Assembly: GCF_041080795.1 (NCBI RefSeq)
Contig: NZ_CP129674.1
Coordinates: 1,860,001 to 1,924,000 of the forward strand
DNA: 64,000 nucleotides
From: Bifidobacterium sp. WK041_4_12
GTDB lineage: Bacteria; Actinomycetota; Actinomycetes; Actinomycetales; Bifidobacteriaceae
Direction of reading: 5' to 3'
The translations under genes and the position numbers were made by a program. Below the pieces are notes generated by a model. That model was not told where the DNA came from, did no database searches, and was given only the letters and a program-made list of their open reading frames with translations. Shown here one piece after another: positions 14,816-26,116 of this stretch. Position 1 is the first letter of the stretch. Each line of letters starts with the position of its first letter.

Positions 14816-17800
14816 TCAGCGCTCGTAGTAGCCGGAAGCGCCGAGTCGAGCATCGGGATCGAGCAGCATGGCCTTCTCAATCTCGTGGCCGTCATAACCG
14901 TGTCCATCTTCATGGAAACGACGGTTATCCATCGGCTCATAGAGCGCCGCGCGACCCATCATGCCTTCGATACGATGACGCTGACCGGCAGCAAGACGAG
15001 CATTCGCCTTCTCACGCCATTCCTGAAGCGCCTTCTTACCGGCAGTCTTGGCAACGGCAGCCTCGAACGCACCCGGGTTGACAATGGCTCCAATGCCTGA
15101 AACGTGGCCGAAACCAAGGGATGTAACCAAACCAGCCTTAACCGTTCCAATGTGCAGGTGTTTGGTCAGCCACACCATATAATCGTCCCGGCGCAGCTTA
15201 GGATCGACGCAGTCCAGCGAAGCGTTCGCGGGAACGACTCCCGATTCGAAGAGCTGGGTCAGACCATTGATCTGGAAGATGCAGGCACCGCCCTTGGCAT
15301 GGCCGGTGAGCGACTTCTGCGAAATCACGAACAGTGGGTTTCCATCAGTGCGGCCGATGGCGTGAGCGAGTGTGTTGTGCAGCTCGGACTCGTTCGGATC
15401 GTTGGCATTCGTGGATGTATCGTGCTTTGAAACAACGGTGATGTCGTCAGGTGCAACCCCCAGCTTCGCCAGAGCATGCACGAATTTGGAATCCTTGCCA
15501 CCGAGACCTGCAGCCAAAGCACCAAGACCCGGAGCAGGAATCGAAGTGTTGCCACCATCAGCAAATGAGTGGATGTAACCGACCACTGCTGCAACAGGCA
15601 AGCCCATCTTCAAGGCGATGTCACCACGCGTCACCAGTATGGTTCCGCCACCCTGGGATTCGAGGAAGCCTCCACGACGACGATCGTTCGCGCGAGAGAA
15701 GAAGCGAGGAGCAATGCCCTTGTCAAGCATCTCCTGAGCATTCGCCGTCGCGTTCATGTTGCCGAATCCAATGACGGATTCAACGCCAATGTCGTCGATT
15801 GCGCCGGTGACCACGAAGTCTGCCTTGCCCAGAGCGATCTTATCGACACCCTCTTCAAGCGAAACCGCAGCCGTCGCACATGCGGACACAGGCTGAACCA
15901 TGTTGCCATAGCCGCCGATGTATGCCTGCATGACGTGAGCCGCAACAACGTTCGGCAAAGCCTCCTGCAAGATGTCGGTGGGGACTTCCTTGTTGAGGAA
16001 GCGATCCAGGTAAAGCTTTCTCATGGAAGACATGCCACCGAATCCGGTGCCCTGCGTGCTTGCGACCATTGATGGATGGATGGACTGCAGAATCTCGACT
16101 GGTGAGAAACCAGCGGAAATGTATGCATCCACGGCTGTCACGATGTTCCACAGCGCAATCTGGTCAACCGAGCCGACCATCGAGGCGGGAATGCCCCACT
16201 TCAACGGATCGAAGCCCTTCGGGAACTGACCGCCGACCGTGCGGCTCATCGTTGCGCGACGTGGCACGCGAACGACCGAACCCTTGTGGCGCGTGACAAT
16301 CCATTCGCCCGTCTCGTTATCCTTGCGAATGGAGGTGCGCGTGGCATCGAGCTTCATGTATTCGTCGGCAATCGCCTTGGTTGGCACCGAGAACTCAACG
16401 TCATGGTCGATGAAGACATCCTGCTCTTCTTCGTCGCTGCCATCTGAATAGTCGTTACCCATGCCCTCATCGAATGGACGGATGCCGGAGCGGGCCACGA
16501 CTTCATCGTGATAGCGCTCAGCAATGTCTTCCTCAGGAACAAGATTGCCGTCAGCGTCGTACCAACCTGGCTTCGGGCTGTCCTGCCATGTGAGCAGGCC
16601 CATGTTCCAAGCGAGTTCCAGCACACCGGCAGCGGTCAGATCAACCTGACCGTCAGAGTGAATGCCAAGCTCCGCTTCGAAACGAGTACGCCCTGAACCC
16701 CAGGGGCCAAGCTCGCCGACGGAAACGATAACGATCTCGTCCTCCGGCTTGGCGCTGACCTGCTTCCAATCTGCCAGATCAACCTGTGGCTGATGAGGCA
16801 CATGCGGCGTTGGCAGAGCCTTGTTCAGCTTCGCGGCGTGAGCAGATTCGGTATCCTTTGCAGTAGTTTCAGCATTCGCATGCTCAGCAGAATCGTCCTT
16901 TGCCTTTGCTTCCGCCCAGAGTGCATTGATATCGAGCGGCTCATTGCCGAGACCACCGGTCAAATCAACGTTCAGAGGAGCTTCAACAGCCTTTGCACGG
17001 GACTCCGGCGAGCATAGCTCAACGAGCTTGGCGGCGATTTCAGCGGTCGAATAGGTCTTCAAGCCGTGGCTTTCAACGACATCGACCAGAGGATCGTTGC
17101 CACCCATCAGTCCGGTTCCACGAACCCAGCCGATGCGAGGGTGAGCGAAGCTTACGCGAGCTGACCAGTCGGTTTCCGCATGCGAACGATTCACGATCGC
17201 ATCGAATGCCGACTTGACCTCGCCGTATGCTCCGTCACCGCCGAACATACCTCGGTTTGGAGATCCTGGAAGCACCACATGCAGTCGGTGCTGTACATCG
17301 GTATCTGCACCGATGGCCGAGAAGCCTGCGATGGCACGCTCGACACCCCAGAGCATGAGTCGTGCCTGAGATTCGAAGAGCTGGCCGGAATCCGCCATGC
17401 TGCCATGAACAGGAGGAGCCGCGAAGGGGAAGAACAGCGTTGGCTCGTATTCGGGCTTCAAGATCGTGGTGGTTGCACCATTCGTCTTCTTCTGCTCGTT
17501 GCCGACCCACTTCACGAGTTCATCGACATCGCGGTAGCTCGAAAGATTTGCCGGTACGAGCCATAGTCGGGCATTGCCCACCGCGTGCATGCGGTACGTG
17601 TGCTTTGCCCACTCAATCGTCGAATGCTTGAAGCTGTGCGAAGTGGCAACGACCGTTGCGCCGCCTGCAAGCAAATCGGCGACAACCTGAGCCGCAATCG
17701 AATGTGGTGCCACACCGGTGACGATGGCGATGTCCTTGGCAAATTCACCCGAACCGTTCTTGGTCGGGGTTTGCAAGGCTTCGTCGGCGATCTTCGTAAA

Positions 17801-20800
17801 GCGCGCCACCAGAGCGTCATTGCCAGATCGCTTTGACTTGTCAGCGAACCAGACAGCCTGATTATGAACGTCCTTGCCCGCTCCTACGAAGTTCAGCTCA
17901 GCGGATGGATCCTCTTCGAAGGCACCGTCATAGTAGATATGAGCAAGATCCTCACGAGCGGATGCCCAACGATCATCGAGCAGCAAAGCCTTATTGGCAT
18001 CGAAGCGAGGCTCGACCTGCTGCGGCCAGTCGGCACCCAGCTCTGCCTCGACCGTGGCGACCACGGCAGCGTTATCGTCCTCAGTCTCCTGGGGAAGCGG
18101 CTGCGATGCACCAATCTGGTTGAGCACGAAGCGAGCGGTCTGCGCGAGCACGCCATCGGAACCGGTGACCTTCTGCGCAAAGGCATCAAGCGCTGCGGAA
18201 TCGACAACCGAACCACCAGCGGCACCACCTGCACTCGGCAGGCTCACAGCAATGCCATGCTGCTGAGCAACCTTCTGCACCGCCTGATCGACGATTGCAT
18301 TCGCAGCTGCAAGGTTTGCCACAGCTTCGGTTGGCAGTGAAGCCAAATCACCGCCACGAGCGGAAGCACCCTCACGGGTTTCCAGCACCAGAGCCACAAC
18401 CGTGGCATACGCCCAGCCAGCTCCCAGTTGCCAGACATCGGTTACGCGCTTCTCGATCTGAGGAACCTTGACACCTGCGGCACCGAACATGGCACGCAGA
18501 CGGTCTCGAACGATTTCTCCCAGAACCGGTCCGAATGCCTTGTAATTCGGAGCAACCTTGTTCACCAAGGCGTTCAGCGCAGCGATATTGGCATCGGCAG
18601 CGCCATCGACGCTTGCCACGCCAAGTTCGGAGCTGATATCCATCAACAGCTGGTTACGCCTGGAAGACACACCGTTCGTCAAGGTATCGGTGGTGTCACT
18701 GTCGCCAATCTGATCTGGGCGAAGCTTGCCTGAGTAAGCGAGCAATGCGGCAATGGCATCGGATGCCTTGAATGCGATGTCGGCAGGGCGTTCGCCTGAA
18801 GCAGCGGCAGGAGCCGGCGCTGCAGGGGTTGCGGACTGGGCAGCGGCGGCAGGAGCTTGTGCAGCCTGTGCAGCAGGTGCTACGGCGGCAGGAGCTGCCG
18901 GTGCTGCACCCTTGGACTCTGCAGAAATTTCCTGAGCAGCATCCATCGATTCATCGTCGGCAACGAGCGAATCGGAATCGGTCATGTACACGCGGCCTTC
19001 ATCACGACCAACGTTGTACACGGTGACGTGGCGACCGGAGAATTCCGGCAGACGCAGGGTTTTCGCACCAAGGTTGGCGAGCGTTGGAGCATTGCCCAAA
19101 CCGACCTCAACGTATTCCTCAACACCGAGACCGCCCTGAGCGCGCGAAGCGAAGAGCACGGCCTGCGTTTCAATCCAGCGCACAGGCGAAGCGAACTGCC
19201 ACGACAGCAACTCGGTCAGCAGCAGACGACCGAGCTTCTGCTCGTCCTCGGCATAGGAATTCCATACGGCATCATCGTCAAGAGCAGCCTTGATGCGTGT
19301 CGAAGGAACGACCTCAAGAATCTTCGCAGCAAACTCCTTCGTCATTTCAAACGGAGCAGCAACGAGATTAGGAATGTAACGATCCACGAGACGCTCATAG
19401 TCGATATGCTGTGGCAGCAGAGCGTCAAGCTTGTCCCTGAATTCAGGCACGCCCTTGCGAAGCAGCGTGGAATGGAATGGCACATCGATTCCCGGAACGA
19501 GCATGAACGGCGGCTTACCACCGTATTCCTTGGCTCTATGCGAAGCATCCGCCTGCAAATATTTCAAGCCTGCGATGGTTCCAGCGATGGCATACTGCTG
19601 GCCCGCAAGATTGTAATTCACGATTTCCAGGAATTCGCCGCACTGCTTGCTGACTTCCTCGATGTATGACTTGACATGAGCGTCATCGACGCCAAACTGG
19701 TTCGGACGCAACGCTCCCATGCGGTAGTTGGAACGTCCGAAAGCATCGCGGTCAATCAGATGATGCATCGTGGAACCACGGTGGAAGACCAATTCCAGCA
19801 CCGTTTCCAATGGGATAATGCCAGCAAAGGAACTCAAGGCATTGTATTCACCGAGTGAATGACCGGCGAAGTATGCGGGCCAAATGTCAGAGCCAGCCTC
19901 TCGCAGACGGGCAGTCTGTGCAAAGGCGACGGTGGCGAGCGCAACCTGCGTGAACTGCGTCAGGTTCAGCAGACCGTCTGGATGACGATAGGTGACGCCG
20001 TTGGCCGTAAGCTGCTTGGGATTATCACGCACGACAGCAAGAATCGAGAATCCAAGCTTCTTGCGAGTCAGCGCATCTGCACGCTCCCATGTTTCGCGGG
20101 CTGCAACGGATTTGGCACGTTCATCGAGCACCATGCCCTGCTTCTGAATGCCCTGACCTGGGTAGACGAATGCAGAACGGACTGCTCTGGTGATTGCCGT
20201 GCCGCGTGAAACAAGCTGACCGTCGATGCGGCTCGTGACCTCAAGGACCATGCCACCGTGCGAAACCTTGCCGACGCGTTCGACAGAGATTTCGACCGTA
20301 TCGTTCAACTGCACCATGCCGTACATGTTGTAGGTCCAGCCGACGATTTCACAGTGGAGACCGTTGTCGTCGAATGCCTGAGCGACATGCTGGGCTGTTG
20401 CGGAAAGCCACATGCCGTGCACCAGCGGAGCTTTCAAACCGGATACCGCAGCACCGCGTGCCGAGGTGTGAATCGGGTTGAAATCGCCGGAAGTACGCGC
20501 GAATGCCGTCATGTTCGAAGGAGCGACGACCTTGACTCTGCGCAGCAGACGGCGTGGAGTGTCAAGCACTTCGTCGGTTATGCCACCGAAGTCAGGTGCC
20601 TCCTGCGGAAGTTCAGAGCTGTAGGCACGTCCGCGAATGGCGAAGCGTTCGGTTTCATGAGCGAGAACCGTACCATCCTGAGCGGTGTGAATGACATGAA
20701 TCGTGACCACACGGCCTGAGACCGACTCTGTGTATTGTTCTGCCCAGCTGGTGAGCGCAATCGTCTCACCGGAGTGACTGAGTAGCTCCTGCTCGTTGAC

Positions 20801-23800
20801 GTCCATGCGAATCAAATGATCCAGATGCACGGCGTTCAGCAGGCCTTCGATGATGGGGAATCCGTCGATGTATACCGAACCCAATGCCGCATAGATTGCG
20901 GGCCATGCTGGTCCGACAAGCGCATCTGGGGTGATCTTCGAAGCGACCAGACCGTTGGGCAGGGTTCCTGCGGTTGCGGACTCATGGTCGAAGCCAAGAT
21001 TTTCAGCGAAGGTGTAGCTGGTGTGGGCGATGCCGAATGGATAGGCTTCCTTGTCGGCGTTCGGCTCGATTTCAGGCATGGCGGTGAGCTTGTCACCGGT
21101 GATGCTGGTGTTGCCGATGCCTGCGGTCGCTGCAAGCATCTGATAGACATGCTTCGGCAGGCGATCACGGTCAACGACGGGGAAGAGACCGGACTGTGCA
21201 CCGTCAACGACCAGAGGGATGACGATGTGGCGCACGGCATGCTTGCTTACGCCACGGTCAGGATCGTTGTCCCAGAAGGTATCGAGATGAATGTCAAGGT
21301 CAAAGAGCTGGCGGGTTGAGTCGGCATCCGCCTTCGTGTCTGCAACGGGAACGATTTCGTAGTAGGGATCTCCGATTTCGGTGCCGAATGCAGGATTGTC
21401 CATCAGATGGCCGACCCAGGAAATATGCGGGCTGCGGCGGATGAACTCTTCAGGCGTTGCGGAACTGGCAAGCTCAGAGAAGGCCTTGGTGGTTTTTCCA
21501 CCGGCGTTGTGCTTGACGCGCTGGATCGATGCATCCTCAAAACGCCCCAAAATGTGTGCAACCGGCTCATCCTTGGTGGTGATGCCTCCCACGGAGATTG
21601 GTCCGGGAATGATTCGGACAGAATCGGCGCTATAGCGTGAATCTTCGGACTGCCAGAGCTGATCCTGACCCCACCAACGCAGCAGATCGTTGTCGATGAC
21701 CGGCACGAATGGCATGGGCTTGGGATATTCGCGGACCAGAACGGGGAACCAGGCAACGTCGGTTGGCGTGACGCGAATGTCGCTGACCTGCGGATATTCC
21801 TTCTTCAATTGCTCGATTGCCGCATGCGGGTCGGCTATGCTGGCGCGATCTGGGAAGAGCGAGACGAATTCGCCACTCTCCTGCTTGCAGACACGAGCCT
21901 CGATGCGCTTGAGCAGATGCAGGAAGCGGTCGGCATAGGTGCCGTCAGCCCATGGGTAGGCAAGTTCGACAAAGCGTTCTGCCCACTGCTCATAGGTCAT
22001 CGAGTCAAGGTCGCCGAAGTATGGCTTGGCTGTTTCGTCCAAGGCCTTGATGATCTCTTCGCGGCGTGATTCGAGTTCTTCTGGATGCTTCATCAGGCGA
22101 ACGAGCAGACGGCCGCAGCGAGCGGAAGAGTTTTCAAGCTCGTAAATATCGGCATGCAGGTGGCTTAAGCCTGATGTGACGCCTCCCACGGCCTTGCCGC
22201 TTGGCACCCACTTCTCACCGATTGGCGCGAATGGGTCAGCATCCGGCGTGTTGTCGGTGATTCCTGGCGTATCCACCAGCATCTGCTTGACCTGAGGGCT
22301 GGTATGGGCTTCCTTCGCCGTCATTGCTGCGGTGCCCACCAACACGCCGTCCACCGGCATGTCGCGCAGTCCGTAGGCGTGTGCCCACTCGCCTGAAATG
22401 TAATCGGCAGCGCGTTCAGGCGTGCCGATGCCGCCACCGGTGACGAGCACCAGATTGTCGCATGAGCGAACCTCGGCGTAGGTGTTGATCAGCAGATCGT
22501 CAAGCGATTCCCATGAATGGTGTCCGCCTGCGGCTCCGCCTTCTATCTGAATCAGTACCTTGGTGGGCGCGACAGCCTGTGCGATGCGAACGACCTGATG
22601 AATCTGATCGACCGTTCCCGGCTTGAAGCATACGAAGGGGAAGCCGTCGGCCTGAAGCGATGCAATGAGCTCCTTGGCTTCATCCAATTCAGGAATGCCC
22701 GCAGAGATGACGACACCATCGCAGGGCATGCCGGATGCACGCTTCTTGGGAACGATCTTCTGCGTGCCGAAATGCAGATTCCACAGATAGCGATCCATGA
22801 ACATGGCGTTGAACTGTATGGTACGACCCTCTTGCAGCTCTTTCTCTAGCTTGGCAACATGGCCGTCGAAGACTTCAGAGGTGACCTGACCGCCACCGGC
22901 AAGCTCGGTCCAATACCCTGCATTCGCTGCTGCCGCAACGATTTCAGGCTCAACGGTGGTTGGAGTCATGCCTGCGAGCAGCACCGGTGGCTTGCCGGTG
23001 AGCTCGCTGAACTTGGTGCGAATCTTATCGCCTGCAGGAGTGCTGATGATGCTTGGCGCAAAGCGCTTCCAGTCCTGGGTGCGTTCTGGCGAAGTCTCCA
23101 GCGTCGCGAGCTTGGCGCGGCTGGCGGCTGTTGCCGCTTCGACGATGCCTGCGCCACTGCCCTGAAGCAGTGGTGTGGTGATCTTGCCAAGGGTTGTTCC
23201 TGGTCCAAAGTCCACGATCCACAGCTTGGTTGGATCCGTGTCTTTGAGCAGGGCATCGACCTCGCCCACCCAGTCAACCGGGGTGACCAGCACTTCCTGA
23301 GCCAGGGTGCGCGTGCGCGCAGCATCAAGGCCGCACTGCTGCGCCCAGTCAACCGTCATTTCGACGGCTTCCTTCATCAGCGGTGAATGGAATGGAAGCG
23401 TAACCTCAAGATATTCAAGAACAGGGTTGAAAACGGCTCCTCCGCGAATCTTCTCTTCGCGAAGCTTTGCCTGATGGCGATGCTCCTTGCCAACCTCTAC
23501 GGCGAAAGCTTCGAGGTCGCTGGGATAGCCCGAAAGAACCTGGTGCGTCGGCGCATTCGACACGGCAATGACGATGGGTCCGCGTGGTTCAGCGACACGG
23601 GCAATCAAGGTTTCGACTTGCTTGCGCGTGGCTCCCTTGACTGAAAGCATCGGCGTCGATTCACCATGGGAAATCAAGGAAATCTGACGGGTCTTGCGCG
23701 TTCCCGCTGCACCGATCAGCATGGCGATGGCAAGAATCTCATCGATTCCTGCTGTTGCAGCGTTGATCGAGCCTGCGGCGACAATCTGCTGCACCATGTG

Positions 23801-24193
23801 AGCGGCGATAACACCTTGTGAATGTCCGAGCACTGCCGTTGCCTTCGCGGTTGCAATGTCGTAGCCAAGATTTGCCGCATCAAGCATGGCACCAAGCTGG
23901 GTCAGGGCAATTCCTGGAACGCTTGCCGATGCGTCGGCTGCGGCTCCTAGCTTTGCCGTGTTCGTCTTGAAGCCAAAGATGTCAAGCGGACGACCATTGG
24001 TGGCCATGAGTGACGAATAGACAGGGAACAGAAGCCGTTCCGCCGCCTTCACATGATCCTTGAGACCGGTCTCAAGCGTGGGGTCGGTGGTCAATTCTGC
24101 CAAAGCAGTCGTCCATGGCGTGGACTGCCCGCCGAAAATAACGGCATGCGGTTCGCTGCTCAGACGATTGAGGAAGAATGTACTGCTTGTCAT
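14816..24193 (-). CDS. fas: Type I fatty acid synthase (multidomain)
   Basis: About 3125 residues, starting at the ATG at 24193 preceded by AAAGGAAC. The domain order is that of actinobacterial FAS I: acetyltransferase (G-H-S-Q-G, Ser near 124), enoyl reductase (L-L-A-G-M-T-P-T-T-V near 405, with a downstream glycine-rich FMN/NADPH site), MaoC-type dehydratase (near 1240, A-P-L-V-H-G-M-W), malonyl/palmitoyl transferase (A-G-H-S-L-G-E near 1445), an Ala/Pro-rich linker, ACP (phosphopantetheine Ser near 1843), ketoreductase (I-V-T-G-V-A near 2158), and ketosynthase (Cys in S-A-C-A-T-A-A near 2770). It makes long-chain acyl-CoA from acetyl- and malonyl-CoA. The fungal-type built-in phosphopantetheinyl transferase is absent, which fits the separate downstream acpS. 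The acyl-CoA carboxylase genes upstream supply malonyl-CoA. All catalytic motifs I looked for are present. Confidence 0.97.
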   Translation of the reverse strand: MTSSTFFLNRLSSEPHAVIFGGQSTPWTTALAELTTDPTLETGLKDHVKAAERLLFPVYSSLMATNGRPLDIFGFKTNTAKLGAAADASASVPGIALTQLGAMLDAANLGYDIATAKATAVLGHSQGVIAAHMVQQIVAAGSINAATAGIDEILAIAMLIGAAGTRKTRQISLISHGESTPMLSVKGATRKQVETLIARVAEPRGPIVIAVSNAPTHQVLSGYPSDLEAFAVEVGKEHRHQAKLREEKIRGGAVFNPVLEYLEVTLPFHSPLMKEAVEMTVDWAQQCGLDAARTRTLAQEVLVTPVDWVGEVDALLKDTDPTKLWIVDFGPGTTLGKITTPLLQGSGAGIVEAATAASRAKLATLETSPERTQDWKRFAPSIISTPAGDKIRTKFSELTGKPPVLLAGMTPTTVEPEIVAAAANAGYWTELAGGGQVTSEVFDGHVAKLEKELQEGRTIQFNAMFMDRYLWNLHFGTQKIVPKKRASGMPCDGVVISAGIPELDEAKELIASLQADGFPFVCFKPGTVDQIHQVVRIAQAVAPTKVLIQIEGGAAGGHHSWESLDDLLINTYAEVRSCDNLVLVTGGGIGTPERAADYISGEWAHAYGLRDMPVDGVLVGTAAMTAKEAHTSPQVKQMLVDTPGITDNTPDADPFAPIGEKWVPSGKAVGGVTSGLSHLHADIYELENSSARCGRLLVRLMKHPEELESRREEIIKALDETAKPYFGDLDSMTYEQWAERFVELAYPWADGTYADRFLHLLKRIEARVCKQESGEFVSLFPDRASIADPHAAIEQLKKEYPQVSDIRVTPTDVAWFPVLVREYPKPMPFVPVIDNDLLRWWGQDQLWQSEDSRYSADSVRIIPGPISVGGITTKDEPVAHILGRFEDASIQRVKHNAGGKTTKAFSELASSATPEEFIRRSPHISWVGHLMDNPAFGTEIGDPYYEIVPVADTKADADSTRQLFDLDIHLDTFWDNDPDRGVSKHAVRHIVIPLVVDGAQSGLFPVVDRDRLPKHVYQMLAATAGIGNTSITGDKLTAMPEIEPNADKEAYPFGIAHTSYTFAENLGFDHESATAGTLPNGLVASKITPDALVGPAWPAIYAALGSVYIDGFPIIEGLLNAVHLDHLIRMDVNEQELLSHSGETIALTSWAEQYTESVSGRVVTIHVIHTAQDGTVLAHETERFAIRGRAYSSELPQEAPDFGGITDEVLDTPRRLLRRVKVVAPSNMTAFARTSGDFNPIHTSARGAAVSGLKAPLVHGMWLSATAQHVAQAFDDNGLHCEIVGWTYNMYGMVQLNDTVEISVERVGKVSHGGMVLEVTSRIDGQLVSRGTAITRAVRSAFVYPGQGIQKQGMVLDERAKSVAARETWERADALTRKKLGFSILAVVRDNPKQLTANGVTYRHPDGLLNLTQFTQVALATVAFAQTARLREAGSDIWPAYFAGHSLGEYNALSSFAGIIPLETVLELVFHRGSTMHHLIDRDAFGRSNYRMGALRPNQFGVDDAHVKSYIEEVSKQCGEFLEIVNYNLAGQQYAIAGTIAGLKYLQADASHRAKEYGGKPPFMLVPGIDVPFHSTLLRKGVPEFRDKLDALLPQHIDYERLVDRYIPNLVAAPFEMTKEFAAKILEVVPSTRIKAALDDDAVWNSYAEDEQKLGRLLLTELLSWQFASPVRWIETQAVLFASRAQGGLGVEEYVEVGLGNAPTLANLGAKTLRLPEFSGRHVTVYNVGRDEGRVYMTDSDSLVADDESMDAAQEISAESKGAAPAAPAAVAPAAQAAQAPAAAAQSATPAAPAPAAASGERPADIAFKASDAIAALLAYSGKLRPDQIGDSDTTDTLTNGVSSRRNQLLMDISSELGVASVDGAADANIAALNALVNKVAPNYKAFGPVLGEIVRDRLRAMFGAAGVKVPQIEKRVTDVWQLGAGWAYATVVALVLETREGASARGGDLASLPTEAVANLAAANAIVDQAVQKVAQQHGIAVSLPSAGGAAGGSVVDSAALDAFAQKVTGSDGVLAQTARFVLNQIGASQPLPQETEDDNAAVVATVEAELGADWPQQVEPRFDANKALLLDDRWASAREDLAHIYYDGAFEEDPSAELNFVGAGKDVHNQAVWFADKSKRSGNDALVARFTKIADEALQTPTKNGSGEFAKDIAIVTGVAPHSIAAQVVADLLAGGATVVATSHSFKHSTIEWAKHTYRMHAVGNARLWLVPANLSSYRDVDELVKWVGNEQKKTNGATTTILKPEYEPTLFFPFAAPPVHGSMADSGQLFESQARLMLWGVERAIAGFSAIGADTDVQHRLHVVLPGSPNRGMFGGDGAYGEVKSAFDAIVNRSHAETDWSARVSFAHPRIGWVRGTGLMGGNDPLVDVVESHGLKTYSTAEIAAKLVELCSPESRAKAVEAPLNVDLTGGLGNEPLDINALWAEAKAKDDSAEHANAETTAKDTESAHAAKLNKALPTPHVPHQPQVDLADWKQVSAKPEDEIVIVSVGELGPWGSGRTRFEAELGIHSDGQVDLTAAGVLELAWNMGLLTWQDSPKPGWYDADGNLVPEEDIAERYHDEVVARSGIRPFDEGMGNDYSDGSDEEEQDVFIDHDVEFSVPTKAIADEYMKLDATRTSIRKDNETGEWIVTRHKGSVVRVPRRATMSRTVGGQFPKGFDPLKWGIPASMVGSVDQIALWNIVTAVDAYISAGFSPVEILQSIHPSMVASTQGTGFGGMSSMRKLYLDRFLNKEVPTDILQEALPNVVAAHVMQAYIGGYGNMVQPVSACATAAVSLEEGVDKIALGKADFVVTGAIDDIGVESVIGFGNMNATANAQEMLDKGIAPRFFSRANDRRRGGFLESQGGGTILVTRGDIALKMGLPVAAVVGYIHSFADGGNTSIPAPGLGALAAGLGGKDSKFVHALAKLGVAPDDITVVSKHDTSTNANDPNESELHNTLAHAIGRTDGNPLFVISQKSLTGHAKGGACIFQINGLTQLFESGVVPANASLDCVDPKLRRDDYMVWLTKHLHIGTVKAGLVTSLGFGHVSGIGAIVNPGAFEAAVAKTAGKKALQEWREKANARLAAGQRHRIEGMMGRAALYEPMDNRRFHEDGHGYDGHEIEKAMLLDPDARLGASGYYER

Positions 24194-24352
24194 AGTGTTC
24201 CTTTGCCTTCTTGTGTGCTGCACATGTTGAAACGTTCTGTTTCTTACTGTTGCGTGTATTGCTGTCTTAGATTGTGGTGTCATAGGTACTGCTGGTTGCG
24301 ATGTCAGCGGTTTTGCTGCTTGCGATGTCGCTGCGCGTTCGCGTTAACACGG

Positions 24353-26116
24353 TTACAATGGTTGGTTCCCGTGATGCTTGTCGCTATGCGAGACGCGGCG
24401 CTTGGATGCGAGCATGGCAAGCGATTCCTCGATGACCTCCCGCGTCTGCTCTGGATCGATCATCGCGTCAATCTCTCCCATTTCAAGCGAAAGATTGGCA
24501 TTCACCGTGCTTGCCTCATATTCATCAGCCAGCTTGCTGCGCAGAGCTTCGACATCCTGCCCCGCCTCCTTGGCTTTCTGCAGATCCTTGCGATGAATGA
24601 TGTTGACCGCTCCCGTAGGCCCGAGTACGGCTATCTGCGATGTCGGCCATGCAAAATTCATGTCGGCACCGATGGATTTCGATCCCATGACGATGTAGGC
24701 GCCGCCGAATGCCTTGCGCAGGATGACGGTGACCATCGGAACCTGTGCGTTCGCATAGGCGTAGATGACCTTGGCACCGCGACGAATGATGCCCGCATGC
24801 TCCTGATCGCTGCCCGGCTTATATCCCGGAACGTCAACAAGGGTAACGACTGGCAGATTGAACGCGTCACACAGGCGCACAAAGCGGGCAACCTTCTCGG
24901 ACGCATCCACATCAAGAATGCCAGCGCGCACATTCGGCTGATTGGCGACGATTCCGACCGGCTTGCCTGATATGCAGGCAAAGCCCACTACTGCTGACTG
25001 GGCAAACAGCTCCTGAACCTGCACGAATTCGCCGTAATCCACGATGGCGCGAATCACTTCGAGCACATCGTAAGGCTGACGGTCGTTCGCAGGGACGATG
25101 GTTTTCAAGCGCTTCGCGGCTTCATGCTCGGCATGACCGGATGCGTAGGCATAGGTGGGAGCCTTTTCGTCGCTGTTCGACGGCAGGTAAGCCAGCACCG
25201 TGCGCGTGTAATCGATGGCATCGGCCTCGTCCTCGCCAAGATAGTGGGCGACTCCCGATTGCGCATTGTGAACGTAGCCGCCACCGAGCTCATCCATGCT
25301 GATCGTTTCACCAGTCGCAGCCTTGACCACGTCCGGCCCTGTGACGAACATGTTGGAATTCTCTTTCGTCATGATGATCAGATCGGTCAGTGCCGGGCAA
25401 TACACGGCACCACCAGCACAGGGTCCAAGAATGACGGAAATCTGCGGAATGAAGCCACTTGCCTGGCAGGTTTTGCGGAAGATATGACCGTATTGAGTCA
25501 ATGCCGCAACGCCCTCCTGAATGCGGGCGCCACCGGAATCGATAAGGGCCACAACCGGGACCTTCATCTGCATTGCCATATCCAGCAGATGGCAGATCTT
25601 CAGCCCTTCGGCCTGGCCTATCGTGCCGCCACGCACGGAAAAGTCCTGCGCGTACACGCCCACCATGCGTCCATAGATTTTGCCGAAACCGGTCACGACG
25701 GCAGAACCGGCCTTGCCTTTGTTGATGTTGCCGCCTGAAAAGCGTCCCATCTCTTCGAAGGTGTCGGCGTCAAACAGCAGGTCGAGACGTTCGCGGGCCG
25801 TGTGCTTGCCCTTGCCGTGCTGCCGCTTGCGTGCCGTCGTTTCGGCTTCCCGTGCGAGCTGAGCCGCCTTGATGATGGCATCGCGAACGGGTTGCTTGAT
25901 CTGAGCCTTGCTGTCGCCGTTCGAAATCTGCTCTACGGCAGCCTGCGCGGTTTCTCGTTTGATAGCTTCCACCGCTGCGGCCGCATCGGCCTTATTGGGC
26001 TTGCTTTGAGACTTGCCGTCTCGGGCATCACCTGAAACATCGGCCAAAGCATCGGCCTTGCTCTTCGAAGTTCTGCGAAGGATTCGTTCTTCGATTGCGC
26101 TCACAATGTCGGTCAT
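24353..26116 (-). CDS. accD: Acyl-CoA carboxylase beta subunit (carboxyltransferase)
   Basis: 587 residues of the AccD/PccB family. It transfers CO2 from carboxybiotin to acetyl-CoA (or propionyl-CoA). The two crotonase-fold halves are visible, with the oxyanion-hole glycines in D-S-G-G-A-R-I-Q-E-G and C-A-G-G-A-V-Y in the first half, and K-A-F-G-G-A-Y-I-V-M in the second. An extra Lys/Ala-rich N-terminal stretch of about 100 residues precedes the core. The start codon overlaps the stop of the alpha subunit gene (ATGA at 26113-26116), so the two are translationally coupled. fas follows after 159 bp. A substrate of acetyl-CoA is inferred from the fas context. Confidence 0.95.
   Translation of the reverse strand: MTDIVSAIEERILRRTSKSKADALADVSGDARDGKSQSKPNKADAAAAVEAIKRETAQAAVEQISNGDSKAQIKQPVRDAIIKAAQLAREAETTARKRQHGKGKHTARERLDLLFDADTFEEMGRFSGGNINKGKAGSAVVTGFGKIYGRMVGVYAQDFSVRGGTIGQAEGLKICHLLDMAMQMKVPVVALIDSGGARIQEGVAALTQYGHIFRKTCQASGFIPQISVILGPCAGGAVYCPALTDLIIMTKENSNMFVTGPDVVKAATGETISMDELGGGYVHNAQSGVAHYLGEDEADAIDYTRTVLAYLPSNSDEKAPTYAYASGHAEHEAAKRLKTIVPANDRQPYDVLEVIRAIVDYGEFVQVQELFAQSAVVGFACISGKPVGIVANQPNVRAGILDVDASEKVARFVRLCDAFNLPVVTLVDVPGYKPGSDQEHAGIIRRGAKVIYAYANAQVPMVTVILRKAFGGAYIVMGSKSIGADMNFAWPTSQIAVLGPTGAVNIIHRKDLQKAKEAGQDVEALRSKLADEYEASTVNANLSLEMGEIDAMIDPEQTREVIEESLAMLASKRRVSHSDKHHGNQPL

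Noticed and set aside
14885..15100. Small plus-strand frames within fas
   Set aside because: Shadows of the very long fas frame; no motifs.
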